Positions 16,775 through 26,332 of a stretch of 64,000 nucleotides of DNA are shown here, in pieces. Position 1 is the first letter of the stretch; each line of letters begins with the position of its first letter. The stretch comes from an uncultured Methylophilaceae bacterium (GTDB taxonomy: Bacteria; Pseudomonadota; Gammaproteobacteria; Burkholderiales; Methylophilaceae): assembly GCA_903863255.1 (NCBI GenBank), contig CAIPBJ010000077.1, positions 1 through 64,000 of the forward strand, in the 5' to 3' direction. Both the position numbers and the translations under genes were made by a program. The notes under the pieces were generated by a model, which saw nothing but the letters and a program-made list of their open reading frames with translations, was not told the DNA's origin and made no database searches.

Positions 16775-18058
16775 ATGGAAAAAGAATCTAGAATAACCAC
16801 TTATAATTCAGTAACTTGCCCAGCATGTAGTCTTTTATGCGATGACTTAAATGTAATGTCGGATGCTGCTGGCGGTTCAATCAAGATGCTTGAAAACGGA
16901 TGTTCTCGCAGCATCAAGTTTTTTGAGCATACCTTGAATTCAATTGAACCCAGGTTAGAGGGACAAAAAACCAATCTTGATAATGCCATCTCTCACGCAA
17001 CAAAACTAATTAAGGCAAGCAATCACACTCTTATTTCAGGACTTGCAGTTGATGTTCATGGGATGCGATCCATCCTGTCTCTAGCAGATAAAATTGGTGC
17101 GTCCCTCGATCACATGAACTCTTCTGCCATGTTGAGAAATACACTTGTAGTACAAAATTCGGGTTGGCAGGTCTGCACATTGACTGAAGTAAGGAACCGT
17201 GTTGACCTATTGCTCGTGATTGGAACAGATATAGTCAGCATTTATCCCCGATTCTTTGAGAAGGTAGTATGGATTGATGAAATCATGTTTGATCAGGACA
17301 TATCAAATCGAGAAATTGTTTATATTGGTGGTAAGGATTTAAATACAGATTCAGGAATGTCGAAAAATGGCAAGAAACCAACCGTAATCTCATGCGAAAA
17401 TACCGATTTACCCGAAGTGACCAATGCAATTAGAGCGTTGGTACAAGGTAAAAGCGTATCCTCTGAGAAAGTCGGAGGAATCGCTGTTAGCGACCTAAAA
17501 CAACTGGCTGAACGACTCATTGCGTCAAAATACAGCGTAATTACATGGGCAACCAGTACCTTTGACTTCCCTCATGCAGAACTAACCGTACAGAACATAA
17601 CGGAAACCATTAATTTTCTTAATCGAAAAACTCGATGTTCAGGTCTTCCTCTGGCAGGTAACGAAGGTGATGTTACGGCTAATCAAGTATCAACCTGGAT
17701 AAGTGGCTACCCTATTCGAAATTCGTTTATACATGGATACCCTGAATACTCTCCCTATCAATTCAACACCCCTGAACTGTTATCAAATGGTGAAGCAGAT
17801 ATTTTGATTTGGGTGAATACGTTAAATCCTGATCGACTGCCTCCTTCGTGCGACATTCCAACGATAGTTTTTGGTCATCCTGACATGAAGTTCAATAAAG
17901 AGCCCGATCTATTTATTCCAGTTGGGGTGCCTGGCATTGATCATACAGGTACGATGTTCCGATGTGATAATGTGGTTTCGCTTCAATTAAAAAAAATCAG
18001 GGAGTCGAAATTGCCTACATTGCAATCCGTTGTTTCATCCATCGAAAGTAGCTTATAA
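16775..18058 (+). CDS. fhcB: Formyltransferase/hydrolase complex subunit FhcB
   Basis: A protein of 427 residues homologous to the molybdopterin/tungstopterin subunit of archaeal formylmethanofuran dehydrogenase. In methylotrophs FhcB is thought to be a structural subunit of the hydrolytic complex, since formate is released without redox. The N-terminus keeps CPACSLLC (Cys15, 18, 22) with Cys43 downstream, the spacing of an FeS ligand set in the archaeal protein. It is the first gene of fhcBADC and 35 bases precede fhcA. Confidence 0.93.
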   Translation: MEKESRITTYNSVTCPACSLLCDDLNVMSDAAGGSIKMLENGCSRSIKFFEHTLNSIEPRLEGQKTNLDNAISHATKLIKASNHTLISGLAVDVHGMRSILSLADKIGASLDHMNSSAMLRNTLVVQNSGWQVCTLTEVRNRVDLLLVIGTDIVSIYPRFFEKVVWIDEIMFDQDISNREIVYIGGKDLNTDSGMSKNGKKPTVISCENTDLPEVTNAIRALVQGKSVSSEKVGGIAVSDLKQLAERLIASKYSVITWATSTFDFPHAELTVQNITETINFLNRKTRCSGLPLAGNEGDVTANQVSTWISGYPIRNSFIHGYPEYSPYQFNTPELLSNGEADILIWVNTLNPDRLPPSCDIPTIVFGHPDMKFNKEPDLFIPVGVPGIDHTGTMFRCDNVVSLQLKKIRESKLPTLQSVVSSIESSL

Positions 18059-18093
18059 ATAAGTAACTACGTTAATGCTCTAAGGAATAAAAA

Positions 18094-19773
18094 ATGCTAA
18101 TCAAATTAACCGGTGGAAGACTTTATGACCCAGCGCACAATATTGATGGGAAGGTGCAAGACATTTTCATAAAAAATGGCAGGATAGTTGGCCAACCATC
18201 GGATGGAGCGGTTGTTGACAAACAATACGATATTCGTGGAAAAGTTGTTATGGCTGGAGCCATCGATATGCATACCCATATTGGGGGTGGCAAAGTTAAT
18301 ATAGCTCGACTTATGCTTCCAGAAGATCATCGATCCGATATTGTTGCTCATAACGAATTATGCAGAGCTGGCTGTGGCCATGCCGCTCCTTCAACGTTAA
18401 CTACTGGTTATCGATATGCTGAAATGGGCTACACATCTTGTTTCGAGCCAGCCTTACTTCCGGTTAATGCTCGCCAGTCACATCTTGAAATGGGTGACAC
18501 CCCTATCATCGACAAGGGTGGCTACGCCATGTTGGGCAATGATGATTTTTTTCTAAGGATGCTTGCCGCAAAGAAAGATCAAGATGCCATCAATGATTAT
18601 GTTGCCTGGACGCTTCATTCAACCCAGACCATGGGCATCAAGGTTGTTAATCCAGGTGGGATTAGCGCTTTCAAATTTAATCAACGAGCTCTGGATCTGG
18701 ATGAGTTAAATTCCTATTATCAGGTTTCGCCAAGAGACGTCTTGGTTTCGCTTTCTAGAGCCGTGTATGAACTTGGAATTCCTCATCCGCTTCACGTTCA
18801 CGGAAACAACCTCGGTGTTCCCGGGAATATGGAAACCACACTTAAGACGATTAGTGCGGCAGAAGGTTATCCTATGCATCTTACCCACATACAGTTCCAT
18901 TCTTACGGAACGGAAGGCGATCGGAAATTCTCTTCAGGTGCTGCCGAAATTGCGAATGCAATCAATAAAAACAAAAACATCTCGGCTGACGTAGGCCAAA
19001 TATTATTTGGCCAAACTGTCACTTGCTCGGGTGACAACATGAGACAACATGCTAACGCTGGTCTAGGCAGTCCTCACAAATCGGTAATTATGGACATAGA
19101 ATGTGACGCAGGTTGCGGTGTTGTGCCATTCAAATACAAGGATAAAAATTTTGTAAACGCCCTTCAATGGGCAATCGGGCTCGAGATTTTCCTTTTGGTA
19201 GACGATCCATGGAGAATTTTCCTGACTACAGACCATCCGAATGGCGCCCCTTTTACAAGTTATCCACATTTAATAAAGTTGTTGATGGATAAAACATTCA
19301 GAAATGAGATGTTCGCTAAACTTAACCTCGATGCACAGGCTTTGAGTACGCTTAACAGCATTGAAAGAGAATACACACTCTATGAAATTGCCATCATGAC
19401 TCGAGCAGGTGCTGCAAAACTTGTCGGATTGCATGATCGAGGCCATCTAGGAATTGGTGCTGCTGCCGATATAACTGTTTACACGGATAATCCAGACCGT
19501 GAACTCATGTTTTCAAAGCCGGATTACGTCTTTAAAGATGGTGAGTTGGTCGTACAAAACGGTAAAGTCGTAAAAGTCACTTGGGGAAACACTCATACAG
19601 TCAAACCTGAATTTGATCTTAATGGAATTGAAAAAGATTTAAGAACCTATTTTGATAAGTACCATACTATGAAGTTGGATCAATTTAAAATAAATCAAGA
19701 CGAGATCAGCGCCAACGGACGAGGAAATGTAGTGGTTCATCCCTGTGAAGGCAGAAGGGAGAAGACTATATGA
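18094..19773 (+). CDS. fhcA: Formyltransferase/hydrolase complex subunit FhcA (formyl-methylofuran hydrolase)
   Basis: An amidohydrolase-fold subunit of 559 residues that hydrolyses formyl-methylofuran to formate. The zinc-binding MHTHIGGGK motif lies at about 59-67 (His60, His62). HPLHVHGNNLG near 231-241, MHLTHIQFHSYG near 256-267 and TTDHPNGAPF near 378-387 give further ligands and catalytic residues. An AAGGAA ribosome binding site precedes the ATG. Its end overlaps fhcD by four bases, so coupling is likely. Confidence 0.96.
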   Translation: MLIKLTGGRLYDPAHNIDGKVQDIFIKNGRIVGQPSDGAVVDKQYDIRGKVVMAGAIDMHTHIGGGKVNIARLMLPEDHRSDIVAHNELCRAGCGHAAPSTLTTGYRYAEMGYTSCFEPALLPVNARQSHLEMGDTPIIDKGGYAMLGNDDFFLRMLAAKKDQDAINDYVAWTLHSTQTMGIKVVNPGGISAFKFNQRALDLDELNSYYQVSPRDVLVSLSRAVYELGIPHPLHVHGNNLGVPGNMETTLKTISAAEGYPMHLTHIQFHSYGTEGDRKFSSGAAEIANAINKNKNISADVGQILFGQTVTCSGDNMRQHANAGLGSPHKSVIMDIECDAGCGVVPFKYKDKNFVNALQWAIGLEIFLLVDDPWRIFLTTDHPNGAPFTSYPHLIKLLMDKTFRNEMFAKLNLDAQALSTLNSIEREYTLYEIAIMTRAGAAKLVGLHDRGHLGIGAAADITVYTDNPDRELMFSKPDYVFKDGELVVQNGKVVKVTWGNTHTVKPEFDLNGIEKDLRTYFDKYHTMKLDQFKINQDEISANGRGNVVVHPCEGRREKTI

Positions 19774-20681
19774 AAATCAACGGAGTTGAAATCGACGACA
19801 CCTTTGCAGAAGCTTTTGGAATGCGAGGGACCAGGGTAATAATCACCGCTCAAAACTTAAAATGGGCCTATAACGCAGCGACTGCCATGACTGGTTTCGC
19901 GACTTCAGTTATAGCCTGCGGTGTTGAAGCGGGAATTGAAAGGGAAATTAGCCCGGATGCCTCGCCAGATGGACGACCCGGTGTATCCATCCTGATGTTC
20001 GCAATGGGAAGCGCCGTACTTATGAAACAGTTGGAGACACGATTAGGTCAATGCGTACTCACCTGCCCAACTGCGGCGGCATTCTCAGGCATCGAAAATG
20101 TACCCGATCGAATTAACCTGGGAAAGAATTTACGTTTTTTTGGGGATGGTTTCCAAATTTCAAAGAAAATTGATGGTAAACGTTTTTGGCGCATACCGGT
20201 TATGGATGGAGAGTTCTTAACTGAAGAGACGACTGGAATGGTCAGGGCAGTAGGAGGAGGCAATTTCCTTATACTGGCTGAGTCGCAACACCAGGCATTA
20301 GCTGCCTGTGAAGCGGCGATTGAATCCATGAAGAAAATTCCTAACGTCATTATGCCATTCCCTGGTGGCGTGGTTAGGTCTGGTTCGAAGGTTGGATCCA
20401 AATACAAGACGTTAATTGCCTCAACAAATGATGCGTTTTGTCCTACTTTAAAGGGGATTACCAAGTCAGAATTATCAATGGAAATTGAATCCGTGATGGA
20501 AATCGTGATTGATGGGCTTACTGATTCGGACATTCGATTAGCGATGTGCAGCGGTATTCAAGCAGCATGCAGGTTGGGAAAAGAAAATGGAATCAGACGT
20601 ATTTCTGCTGGGAATTATGGGGGGAAACTCGGTCAGTTTCATTTTAAATTACATGAAATCATGCAAGGAGTTAAAGTATGA
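19770..20681 (+). CDS. fhcD: Formyl-methylofuran:H4MPT formyltransferase FhcD (Ftr)
   Basis: FhcD transfers the formyl group from formyl-H4MPT, made by Mch, to methylofuran. The protein of 303 residues begins MKINGVEIDDTFAEAFGMRGTR, the usual Ftr start, and contains TGFATSVIACGVEAGIE, TCPTAAAFSG and the C-terminal GNYGGKLGQFHF. It overlaps fhcA and fhcC by four bases each (ATGA), a tightly coupled arrangement for a stoichiometric complex. Confidence 0.97.
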   Translation: MKINGVEIDDTFAEAFGMRGTRVIITAQNLKWAYNAATAMTGFATSVIACGVEAGIEREISPDASPDGRPGVSILMFAMGSAVLMKQLETRLGQCVLTCPTAAAFSGIENVPDRINLGKNLRFFGDGFQISKKIDGKRFWRIPVMDGEFLTEETTGMVRAVGGGNFLILAESQHQALAACEAAIESMKKIPNVIMPFPGGVVRSGSKVGSKYKTLIASTNDAFCPTLKGITKSELSMEIESVMEIVIDGLTDSDIRLAMCSGIQAACRLGKENGIRRISAGNYGGKLGQFHFKLHEIMQGVKV

Positions 20682-21487
20682 ATCCCCTTACTTTTACTTT
20701 GAATCAGAAACTAGAACAACGTATTGACCTAAGTCCTTTGACGCCGGATCAACTTCATGGCAAAACAATTGAGGAGATACGGTTAATTCATCTTGAGTTT
20801 GGCAAACTTCGCATTCCGACGGGTCAGATTTTTGATATAACAGGCAACGATTCCAATGATATTGTCTTCTCTAATTGTTCATCAAAATCTGATTTTATAG
20901 GTAAAAACATGCAGTCAGGTCGAATAAGTGTTTATGGCGATGTCGGTGCATGTCTCGGGTTCCAGATGAAAAATGGTGAAATCTTCGTTCACGGCAATGC
21001 AGGAACATTTGCTGCTAGCGGAATGTCGGCCGGATTAATTTCCATAAATGGAAATGCAGGGGACTTTCTTGGCGCGGCTTATTTTGGTGACCGAAAAGGA
21101 ATGAAAGGAGGCACTGTCATCGTTAGCGGGAACGCAGGGGACCGTGTTGGAGACCAAATGAGACGAGGTGTCATATTAATTGAGGGGGACGCAGGCAATT
21201 ACTGCGCTTCCAGAATGTTGGCAGGTACCATCGGTGTCCTAGGAAATGTAGGAGAACACATTGGCTTCTCAATGCGCAGAGGAACTGTTCTTTTATTTAA
21301 GCCGCCTAAACTTCATCCAACAATAAATGATTGTGGATCCATCACGCTTCCGTTTCTCAAACTGCTGTTCAAATCGTTTGAACCCCTTCCAACCAAGTTC
21401 GCCAAGATCAAAAAGGACCGCGTTAGAAAATACGCGGGGGACATTGCAAATGATGGCAAAGGAGAAATTCTACTTTTCAATGACTAA
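20678..21487 (+). CDS. fhcC: Formyltransferase/hydrolase complex subunit FhcC
   Basis: A protein of 269 residues with repeated turns of the type NAGxxxGxxMxxGxIxIxG between about residues 75 and 210, the beta-helix repeats shared with the C-terminal domain of glutamate synthase and with archaeal FwdC. It is a structural subunit that helps bind the polyglutamate arm of methylofuran near the catalytic subunits. It is the last gene of the fhc operon. Its TAA overlaps the convergent yigZ stop. Confidence 0.95.
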   Translation: MNPLTFTLNQKLEQRIDLSPLTPDQLHGKTIEEIRLIHLEFGKLRIPTGQIFDITGNDSNDIVFSNCSSKSDFIGKNMQSGRISVYGDVGACLGFQMKNGEIFVHGNAGTFAASGMSAGLISINGNAGDFLGAAYFGDRKGMKGGTVIVSGNAGDRVGDQMRRGVILIEGDAGNYCASRMLAGTIGVLGNVGEHIGFSMRRGTVLLFKPPKLHPTINDCGSITLPFLKLLFKSFEPLPTKFAKIKKDRVRKYAGDIANDGKGEILLFND

Positions 21488-22044
21488 TTGTATTTACTTA
21501 TTAAATTAGGTAACTCTATTTCAGGCAGTAAGACTGTCACTGTGATTCGATTATTAAAACTTTTGTTCAAGATCGTCCCTTTTAGAAGTAAGACATCTCG
21601 AATGAAACCATCGAACATCTTATAATCTACTTCAAAAGCGATTTCTGCCATTTTTACATAAGGTCCAGTTTGTGCATTTTCGATTGCTGCCTTAGCTGTT
21701 CCGCCGTAAGCCCTTGATAATCCTCCCGTTCCAAGGTTAATTCCTCCATAATATCGAATCACGCAGACGCAGAGGTTTATCAGATCACGGCCTTCAATAA
21801 GTTGCAATATTGGTTTGCCAGCAGTACCGGATGGTTCACCGGCATCAGAAAACCTCTGAGCAATTCCGTCTTCGGTCAAAATCCTATACGCGTAGGCTAA
21901 ATGGGTCGCGGTTTTATGTTCCTTGGCTTGATTTCGCAAAAAAGAGATCGCGTCATTTTCATAATCACAATATTGAGCGACGGCTACAAATCTCGATTTA
22001 GATATCGTTTGATCAGATACCCCTGTATTTAATATTTTTATCAA
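21484..22044 (-). CDS. yigZ: YigZ/IMPACT family protein
   Basis: A protein of 186 residues with the UPF0029 N-terminal domain. The signature RFSDAGEPSGTAGKPIL lies at about 63-79, followed by VIRYYGGINLGTGGLSRAYG near 96-115, and then a smaller ferredoxin-like DUF1949 domain. Members are linked to translation regulation and stress, but the bacterial role is poorly defined. It converges on fhcC with overlapping ends and is unrelated to the C1 genes. Confidence 0.92.
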   Translation of the reverse strand: MIKILNTGVSDQTISKSRFVAVAQYCDYENDAISFLRNQAKEHKTATHLAYAYRILTEDGIAQRFSDAGEPSGTAGKPILQLIEGRDLINLCVCVIRYYGGINLGTGGLSRAYGGTAKAAIENAQTGPYVKMAEIAFEVDYKMFDGFIRDVLLLKGTILNKSFNNRITVTVLLPEIELPNLISKYN

Positions 22045-22219
22045 GCTTGACTAAACTCCATCAATTTGAGTGATTCCAGGTCGGTTTATAGCAATGAATT
22101 CGATACTAAAGCAACCTAACCTGATTAAGGATTGAGTCACTTATCAAATAGCACGAATAAACCTGCCCTAGAGGGCGAAGCAGTTGTCATCCATAACTGG
22201 AATCCACGAACCCATAGAA

Positions 22220-22714
22220 TCAAATTTCACCTCTCCTTGCCTTATCAATAATTTTCATTAACGATTGTTCCAGAATTTTTGCCGCATTTTGGGCTCTTTG
22301 TGTTGGATTCTTGATGCTTTTCAAGTCATACGTTGGCCTATCTAATGCTAAATACAACTGACCGTTTCTTTGGTAAATTCCGATTCTGCAGGGCGCAAAA
22401 ACAACGAACTCAGGGTGATCCAGGAAAATGTCAGCACCCAGACTTAGATTGCAGAAAGCTCTTACTTCAAGAATCCCTTTGGGATCCTGGTCCCTGGCTT
22501 TTAAATGATCCGCTATCGGAAAATTGGCTGGATTAACAAAATTCATTCCTTCAGAAACCACTTTAAGACTCAAGATAACATCCTCATAAGTCACGCCTGG
22601 CTCAACTGGAACCTCATAAAGTGCAACGTTCTCATCTACTGGTGGCATTTCAGTTGCCGCATGGGCATGAGCAACCATAAATAACCCTAGTACAAAAAAT
22701 AAAATTTTAATCAT
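22220..22714 (-). CDS. Exported DUF302 domain protein
   Basis: The frame opens at 22765, but I start at the ATG at 22714 because it begins a clean signal peptide (MIKILFFVLGLFMVAHAHA) of the mature protein of about 145 residues. The longer start would bury it. The DUF302 core follows: EDVILSLKVVSEGMNFV, AFCNLSLGADIFLDHPEFVVFAPCRIGIYQ, and a final helix. Function unknown; DUF302 proteins are small periplasmic proteins often found beside sulfur or redox genes. It lies between yigZ and cysB on the same strand. Confidence 0.8.
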   Translation of the reverse strand: MIKILFFVLGLFMVAHAHAATEMPPVDENVALYEVPVEPGVTYEDVILSLKVVSEGMNFVNPANFPIADHLKARDQDPKGILEVRAFCNLSLGADIFLDHPEFVVFAPCRIGIYQRNGQLYLALDRPTYDLKSIKNPTQRAQNAAKILEQSLMKIIDKARRGEI

Positions 22715-22825
22715 TCTTTTGACCGTATTAGTGAAAGTTAATGAATGTAGTTGCGAATTTCTCAATTGCTTATTTAAGATAGCTTTATTAAAGGCATTTT
22801 TAAAATTGTGATTCTATTGAGTTAA

Positions 22826-23755
22826 TCATTCACCACTGTTGCTTAAGGCCTGTTTTACAGCCTTTTTGTCATATGCCGGCGCAAGAAGTCGAATAAATTC
22901 GTAAACAAATCCCCTAAGATAGGCATCCTTTCTAATACCAACATACGTTGTACTCTCTGGAAAGAGATGGCTTACATCCAAAGCGACCAAGTTCGAATCT
23001 CGATCCTTGTCATAAGCCATATTTGCTAGCAACCCGATGCCTAAACCCAGGCCCACATAAGTCTTAATGACGTCAGCATCAATGGCCGTCAAAACCACAT
23101 TTGGCTCAATGTGTTGATCATTGAATACCTTGCTAACCAATGACCCTCCTGTAAATCCGAAATCGTAGGTAACCAATGGAAATTCAGCTATCTTCTTAAG
23201 TGTGAGTGGAAGCTGTTCCAATAATGGATGCCCAGGGGGGACGACGACACAACGATTCCATTGATAAGCAGGTAAGCAAAGTAGTTTATCAAAACTGCTA
23301 ATCGATTCTGTTGCAATGCCAATATCCGCTTCACCGCTTTCAACCTGCTCAGCTACTTGAGTCGGGTTGCCCTGATGGATTGTCAATTTAACTTTAGGGA
23401 AATGATCCACAAATGATTTTACCGCCGTAGGCAAGCGATATCTGGCTTGCGTATGAGTCGTTGCAATTGTGAGCGTCCCTGTATCCTCCAACGTAAAATC
23501 ATCGCCAACCCGTTTTATATTTTCAATTTCCCTCATTACTTTATCAGCCAAGTCCAATATCATTTGACCTGGTGCCGTTACACCAACTAGACGTTTTCCA
23601 TTTCTTAAGAAAATTTGAAGCTTCAACTCTTCTTCTAAAAGCTGGATTTGTTTACTGACACCTGGCTGCGAAGTGTGAAGCACCTCTGCAGCTTGAGAAA
23701 TGTTGAGCCCTTGCTTAGCTACCTCATGAACATAACGCAATTGATGAAACTTCAT
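22826..23755 (-). CDS. cysB: LysR-type regulator CysB
   Basis: A protein of 309 residues with the CysB start MKFHQLRYVHEVAKQGLN and a helix-turn-helix through about residue 60 (AAEVLHTSQPGVSKQIQLLEEEL). The C-terminal effector domain has ATTHTQARYRLP near 98-109 and YVGLGLGIGL. CysB activates cysteine biosynthesis genes when O- or N-acetylserine accumulates. It is divergent from the sulfate assimilation cluster across 110 bases, so it probably controls that cluster and itself from that gap. Confidence 0.94.
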   Translation of the reverse strand: MKFHQLRYVHEVAKQGLNISQAAEVLHTSQPGVSKQIQLLEEELKLQIFLRNGKRLVGVTAPGQMILDLADKVMREIENIKRVGDDFTLEDTGTLTIATTHTQARYRLPTAVKSFVDHFPKVKLTIHQGNPTQVAEQVESGEADIGIATESISSFDKLLCLPAYQWNRCVVVPPGHPLLEQLPLTLKKIAEFPLVTYDFGFTGGSLVSKVFNDQHIEPNVVLTAIDADVIKTYVGLGLGIGLLANMAYDKDRDSNLVALDVSHLFPESTTYVGIRKDAYLRGFVYEFIRLLAPAYDKKAVKQALSNSGE

Positions 23756-23865
23756 ACACCCGCCCCGTTTTATAACTAATTAATATATACATAGAATAAC
23801 ATATTCTTAAATGCAACGTTATTTGCTGTTATATTGTGAAACTCTAATTTTATCGGATACTCCTC

Positions 23866-24636
23866 GTGGAATTCGGATACATCATTGCTGGATTTATTGT
23901 TGGTGGACTTGTGGGACTTACTGGTGTTGGTGGCGGATCACTGATGACGCCGATACTCTTGCTGATTTTCCATATTAAACCTACTTTTGCAGTAGGTACT
24001 GATTTGTTATATGCATCCATTACTAAATCCGTAGGGATATTCGCGCATGGCAAATTAGGCAATATTGACTGGAAAATCGTGAAATTGCTAGCCTTTGGCA
24101 GCATTCCAGCTTCAGTTTGCACCATACTGTATTTGAAAAATATAGACATAGACTCCAGCCACGCAATCGATACGATCAAATTCTGGTTAGGTATTGCACT
24201 AGTAATAACATCGGTTGCGGTTTTGCTCAGGAACAGATTGATAGCGTCTTTAAAAAATGATCAATGGATCAGTGACCGTTACGTAGGGTTGTCAACAATC
24301 TTGCTGGGCGCGATTCTTGGAGCTTTAGTCACCTTGACATCTGTAGGCGCAGGAGCACTTGGAGTGACGGCTTTAATCATGATCTATCCACATAAAAAAA
24401 TTACAACCATCATCGGCAGCGACATTGCTCACGCAGTTCCATTGACGATGGTGGCAGGGTTGGAACATGCGGCACTCGGCACCATAAATTATGGGTTATT
24501 GGGGACGCTATTGATTGGATCAATTCCAGGCATCTATCTAGGAAGTCATCTCAGTTCTAAAGTTTCGGAACACTGGGTTAGAATTGCACTCTCTGCCATA
24601 TTGATTTATGTGGGCTTTAAGTTAGTTTTACATTAA
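23866..24636 (+). CDS. TauE/SafE family membrane transporter
   Basis: A protein of 256 residues with about seven to eight hydrophobic segments. The family hallmarks are GGLVGLTGVGGGSLMTP in the first half and the repeated ALVTLTSVGAGALGV in the second. These proteins move sulfite, sulfonates or sulfate-like anions. As the first gene before cysI, next to cysB, it is the probable sulfur source importer or a sulfite/sulfoacetate exporter; direction cannot be told. It starts with GTG at 23866. Confidence 0.85.
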   Translation: MEFGYIIAGFIVGGLVGLTGVGGGSLMTPILLLIFHIKPTFAVGTDLLYASITKSVGIFAHGKLGNIDWKIVKLLAFGSIPASVCTILYLKNIDIDSSHAIDTIKFWLGIALVITSVAVLLRNRLIASLKNDQWISDRYVGLSTILLGAILGALVTLTSVGAGALGVTALIMIYPHKKITTIIGSDIAHAVPLTMVAGLEHAALGTINYGLLGTLLIGSIPGIYLGSHLSSKVSEHWVRIALSAILIYVGFKLVLH

Positions 24637-24664
24637 AATAATGCCTCATTTAGAAATTTAATTT

Positions 24665-26332
24665 ATGTATAAATACGACGCAATTGACCAAAAAATAGTA
24701 AATCAGCGTGTTGCTCAATACAGAGATCAGACTCGCAGGTATTTAGCAGGCGAACTTAGCGATGATGAATTCAGACCGCTTCGACTTCAAAATGGCCTAT
24801 ACATTCAAAGACACGCTCCAATGCTCCGTATTGCTATCCCATACGGGATGCTCTCTTCAAAACAATTGAGGAAACTTGCAGAGATCTCAAAGCGCTTTGA
24901 CAAAGGATACGGCCATTTCAGTACTCGACAGAACCTTCAACTCAACTGGCCAAAATTAGAAGACACCCCGGACATTCTTTCAGAGCTTGCGACGGTTGAA
25001 ATGCACGCAATACAGACGTCAGGTAATTGTATTCGAAACATTACGACGGACCAGTTTGCTGGTGTTGCCCCAGATGAGATTATCGACCCTCGCGCAATCG
25101 CCGAAATCATTCGTCAGTGGAGCACGTTTCATCCTGAATTTGCGTTGTTACCTCGCAAGTTCAAGATTGCAGTTTCTGGAACGATAAACGACCGCGCAAT
25201 CGTTCAAGCTCATGATATTGGCCTGGAATTCTACAAAGACAACTCCAATAAAACTGCTATTAGGGTTTGGGTAGGAGGAGGACTTGGAAGAACGCCGATT
25301 CTGGGAACAGTTATACGTGAACATTTGGAATGGCAAAACGTACTGACATATTGCGAGGCAATCATTCGAGTTTATAACCTCCACGGAAGACGGGATAATG
25401 CTTATAAAGCCCGCATAAAGATTTTAGTAAAAGCGCTTGGTATAGAAGAATTTCGCAGCCAAGTAGAATCGGAATGGCAACATATTAAGGACAGTCCAAA
25501 CACGATTTCGGAATCTGAATTGCTAAGAGTTTCGAAGTATTTTGACGAAATGCCTTATGAGAACCTTCAAGACTCATGCGAGGCGTTTGAAAATTCATTT
25601 AACAATAACCCAGCATTTAGTGCTTGGGTTAAGCGGTGTGTTCATCCTCATAAGAAAAGCGGGTATCGAGCAGTCACATTATCCCTTAAACCCCATGGCA
25701 AGGCTCCAGGCGACGCCACCTCTGAACAAATGTCAGTGGTAGCTGATTTGTCAGACAAATACAGTTTTGGCGAAATTCGCGTATCTCATGAGCAGAATCT
25801 GATTCTGGCTGATGTAAAGTTATCTGATTTATTCCCTCTATGGGAGCAAGCTCGTGCAGTTGGATTGGCAACACCCAATATCGGTTTGCTTACCGATATC
25901 ATATGCTGTCCTGGTGGGGACTTCTGCTCACTTGCAAACGCTAAAAGCATCCCAATCGCTGAAGCCATTCAGATTCAGTTTGATAATCTCGACTATCTCT
26001 ATGATATTGGAGACATTGAATTGAACATATCAGGATGCATGAACGCGTGCGGTCATCATCATGTTGGTCATATAGGCATTCTGGGAGTGGATAAGGATGG
26101 TTCTGAATGGTACCAAGTGACGATAGGTGGGAAACAGGGTAATGATGCAAGTATCGGAACAGTGATTGGTCCATCTTTTTCCGCTGAAGAAATGCCTGGT
26201 GTTGTAAGTCGAATTATTGACGTTTACATTAAAGAACGTGAACAAGATGAGCTCTTTATCGAAACTGTTCGACGTATTGGAATTGCACCTTTCAAGAATC
26301 ATGTTTACGCAAAGGAAACGACAAATGTCTAA
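24665..26332 (+). CDS. cysI: Sulfite reductase hemoprotein CysI
   Basis: A siroheme/[4Fe-4S] sulfite or nitrite reductase of 555 residues that reduces sulfite to sulfide. The cluster-binding cysteines are C415-x5-C421 (CCPGGDFC) and C458-x3-C462 (SGCMNACGHH). The FSTRQNLQLNW and siroheme-contact ASGNCIRN-like (TSGNCIRN) motifs lie in the first half. It belongs to the sulfate assimilation cluster rather than to nitrate genes. No flavoprotein cysJ is present, so electrons may come from ferredoxin (fdxA nearby) or another partner. Confidence 0.93.
   Translation: MYKYDAIDQKIVNQRVAQYRDQTRRYLAGELSDDEFRPLRLQNGLYIQRHAPMLRIAIPYGMLSSKQLRKLAEISKRFDKGYGHFSTRQNLQLNWPKLEDTPDILSELATVEMHAIQTSGNCIRNITTDQFAGVAPDEIIDPRAIAEIIRQWSTFHPEFALLPRKFKIAVSGTINDRAIVQAHDIGLEFYKDNSNKTAIRVWVGGGLGRTPILGTVIREHLEWQNVLTYCEAIIRVYNLHGRRDNAYKARIKILVKALGIEEFRSQVESEWQHIKDSPNTISESELLRVSKYFDEMPYENLQDSCEAFENSFNNNPAFSAWVKRCVHPHKKSGYRAVTLSLKPHGKAPGDATSEQMSVVADLSDKYSFGEIRVSHEQNLILADVKLSDLFPLWEQARAVGLATPNIGLLTDIICCPGGDFCSLANAKSIPIAEAIQIQFDNLDYLYDIGDIELNISGCMNACGHHHVGHIGILGVDKDGSEWYQVTIGGKQGNDASIGTVIGPSFSAEEMPGVVSRIIDVYIKEREQDELFIETVRRIGIAPFKNHVYAKETTNV

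Noticed and set aside
20048-20533. Antisense open frame of 161 codons inside fhcD
   Set aside because: Mirror of a strongly supported gene; rich in Ser/Pro as expected for a shadow frame, and no recognisable motif.
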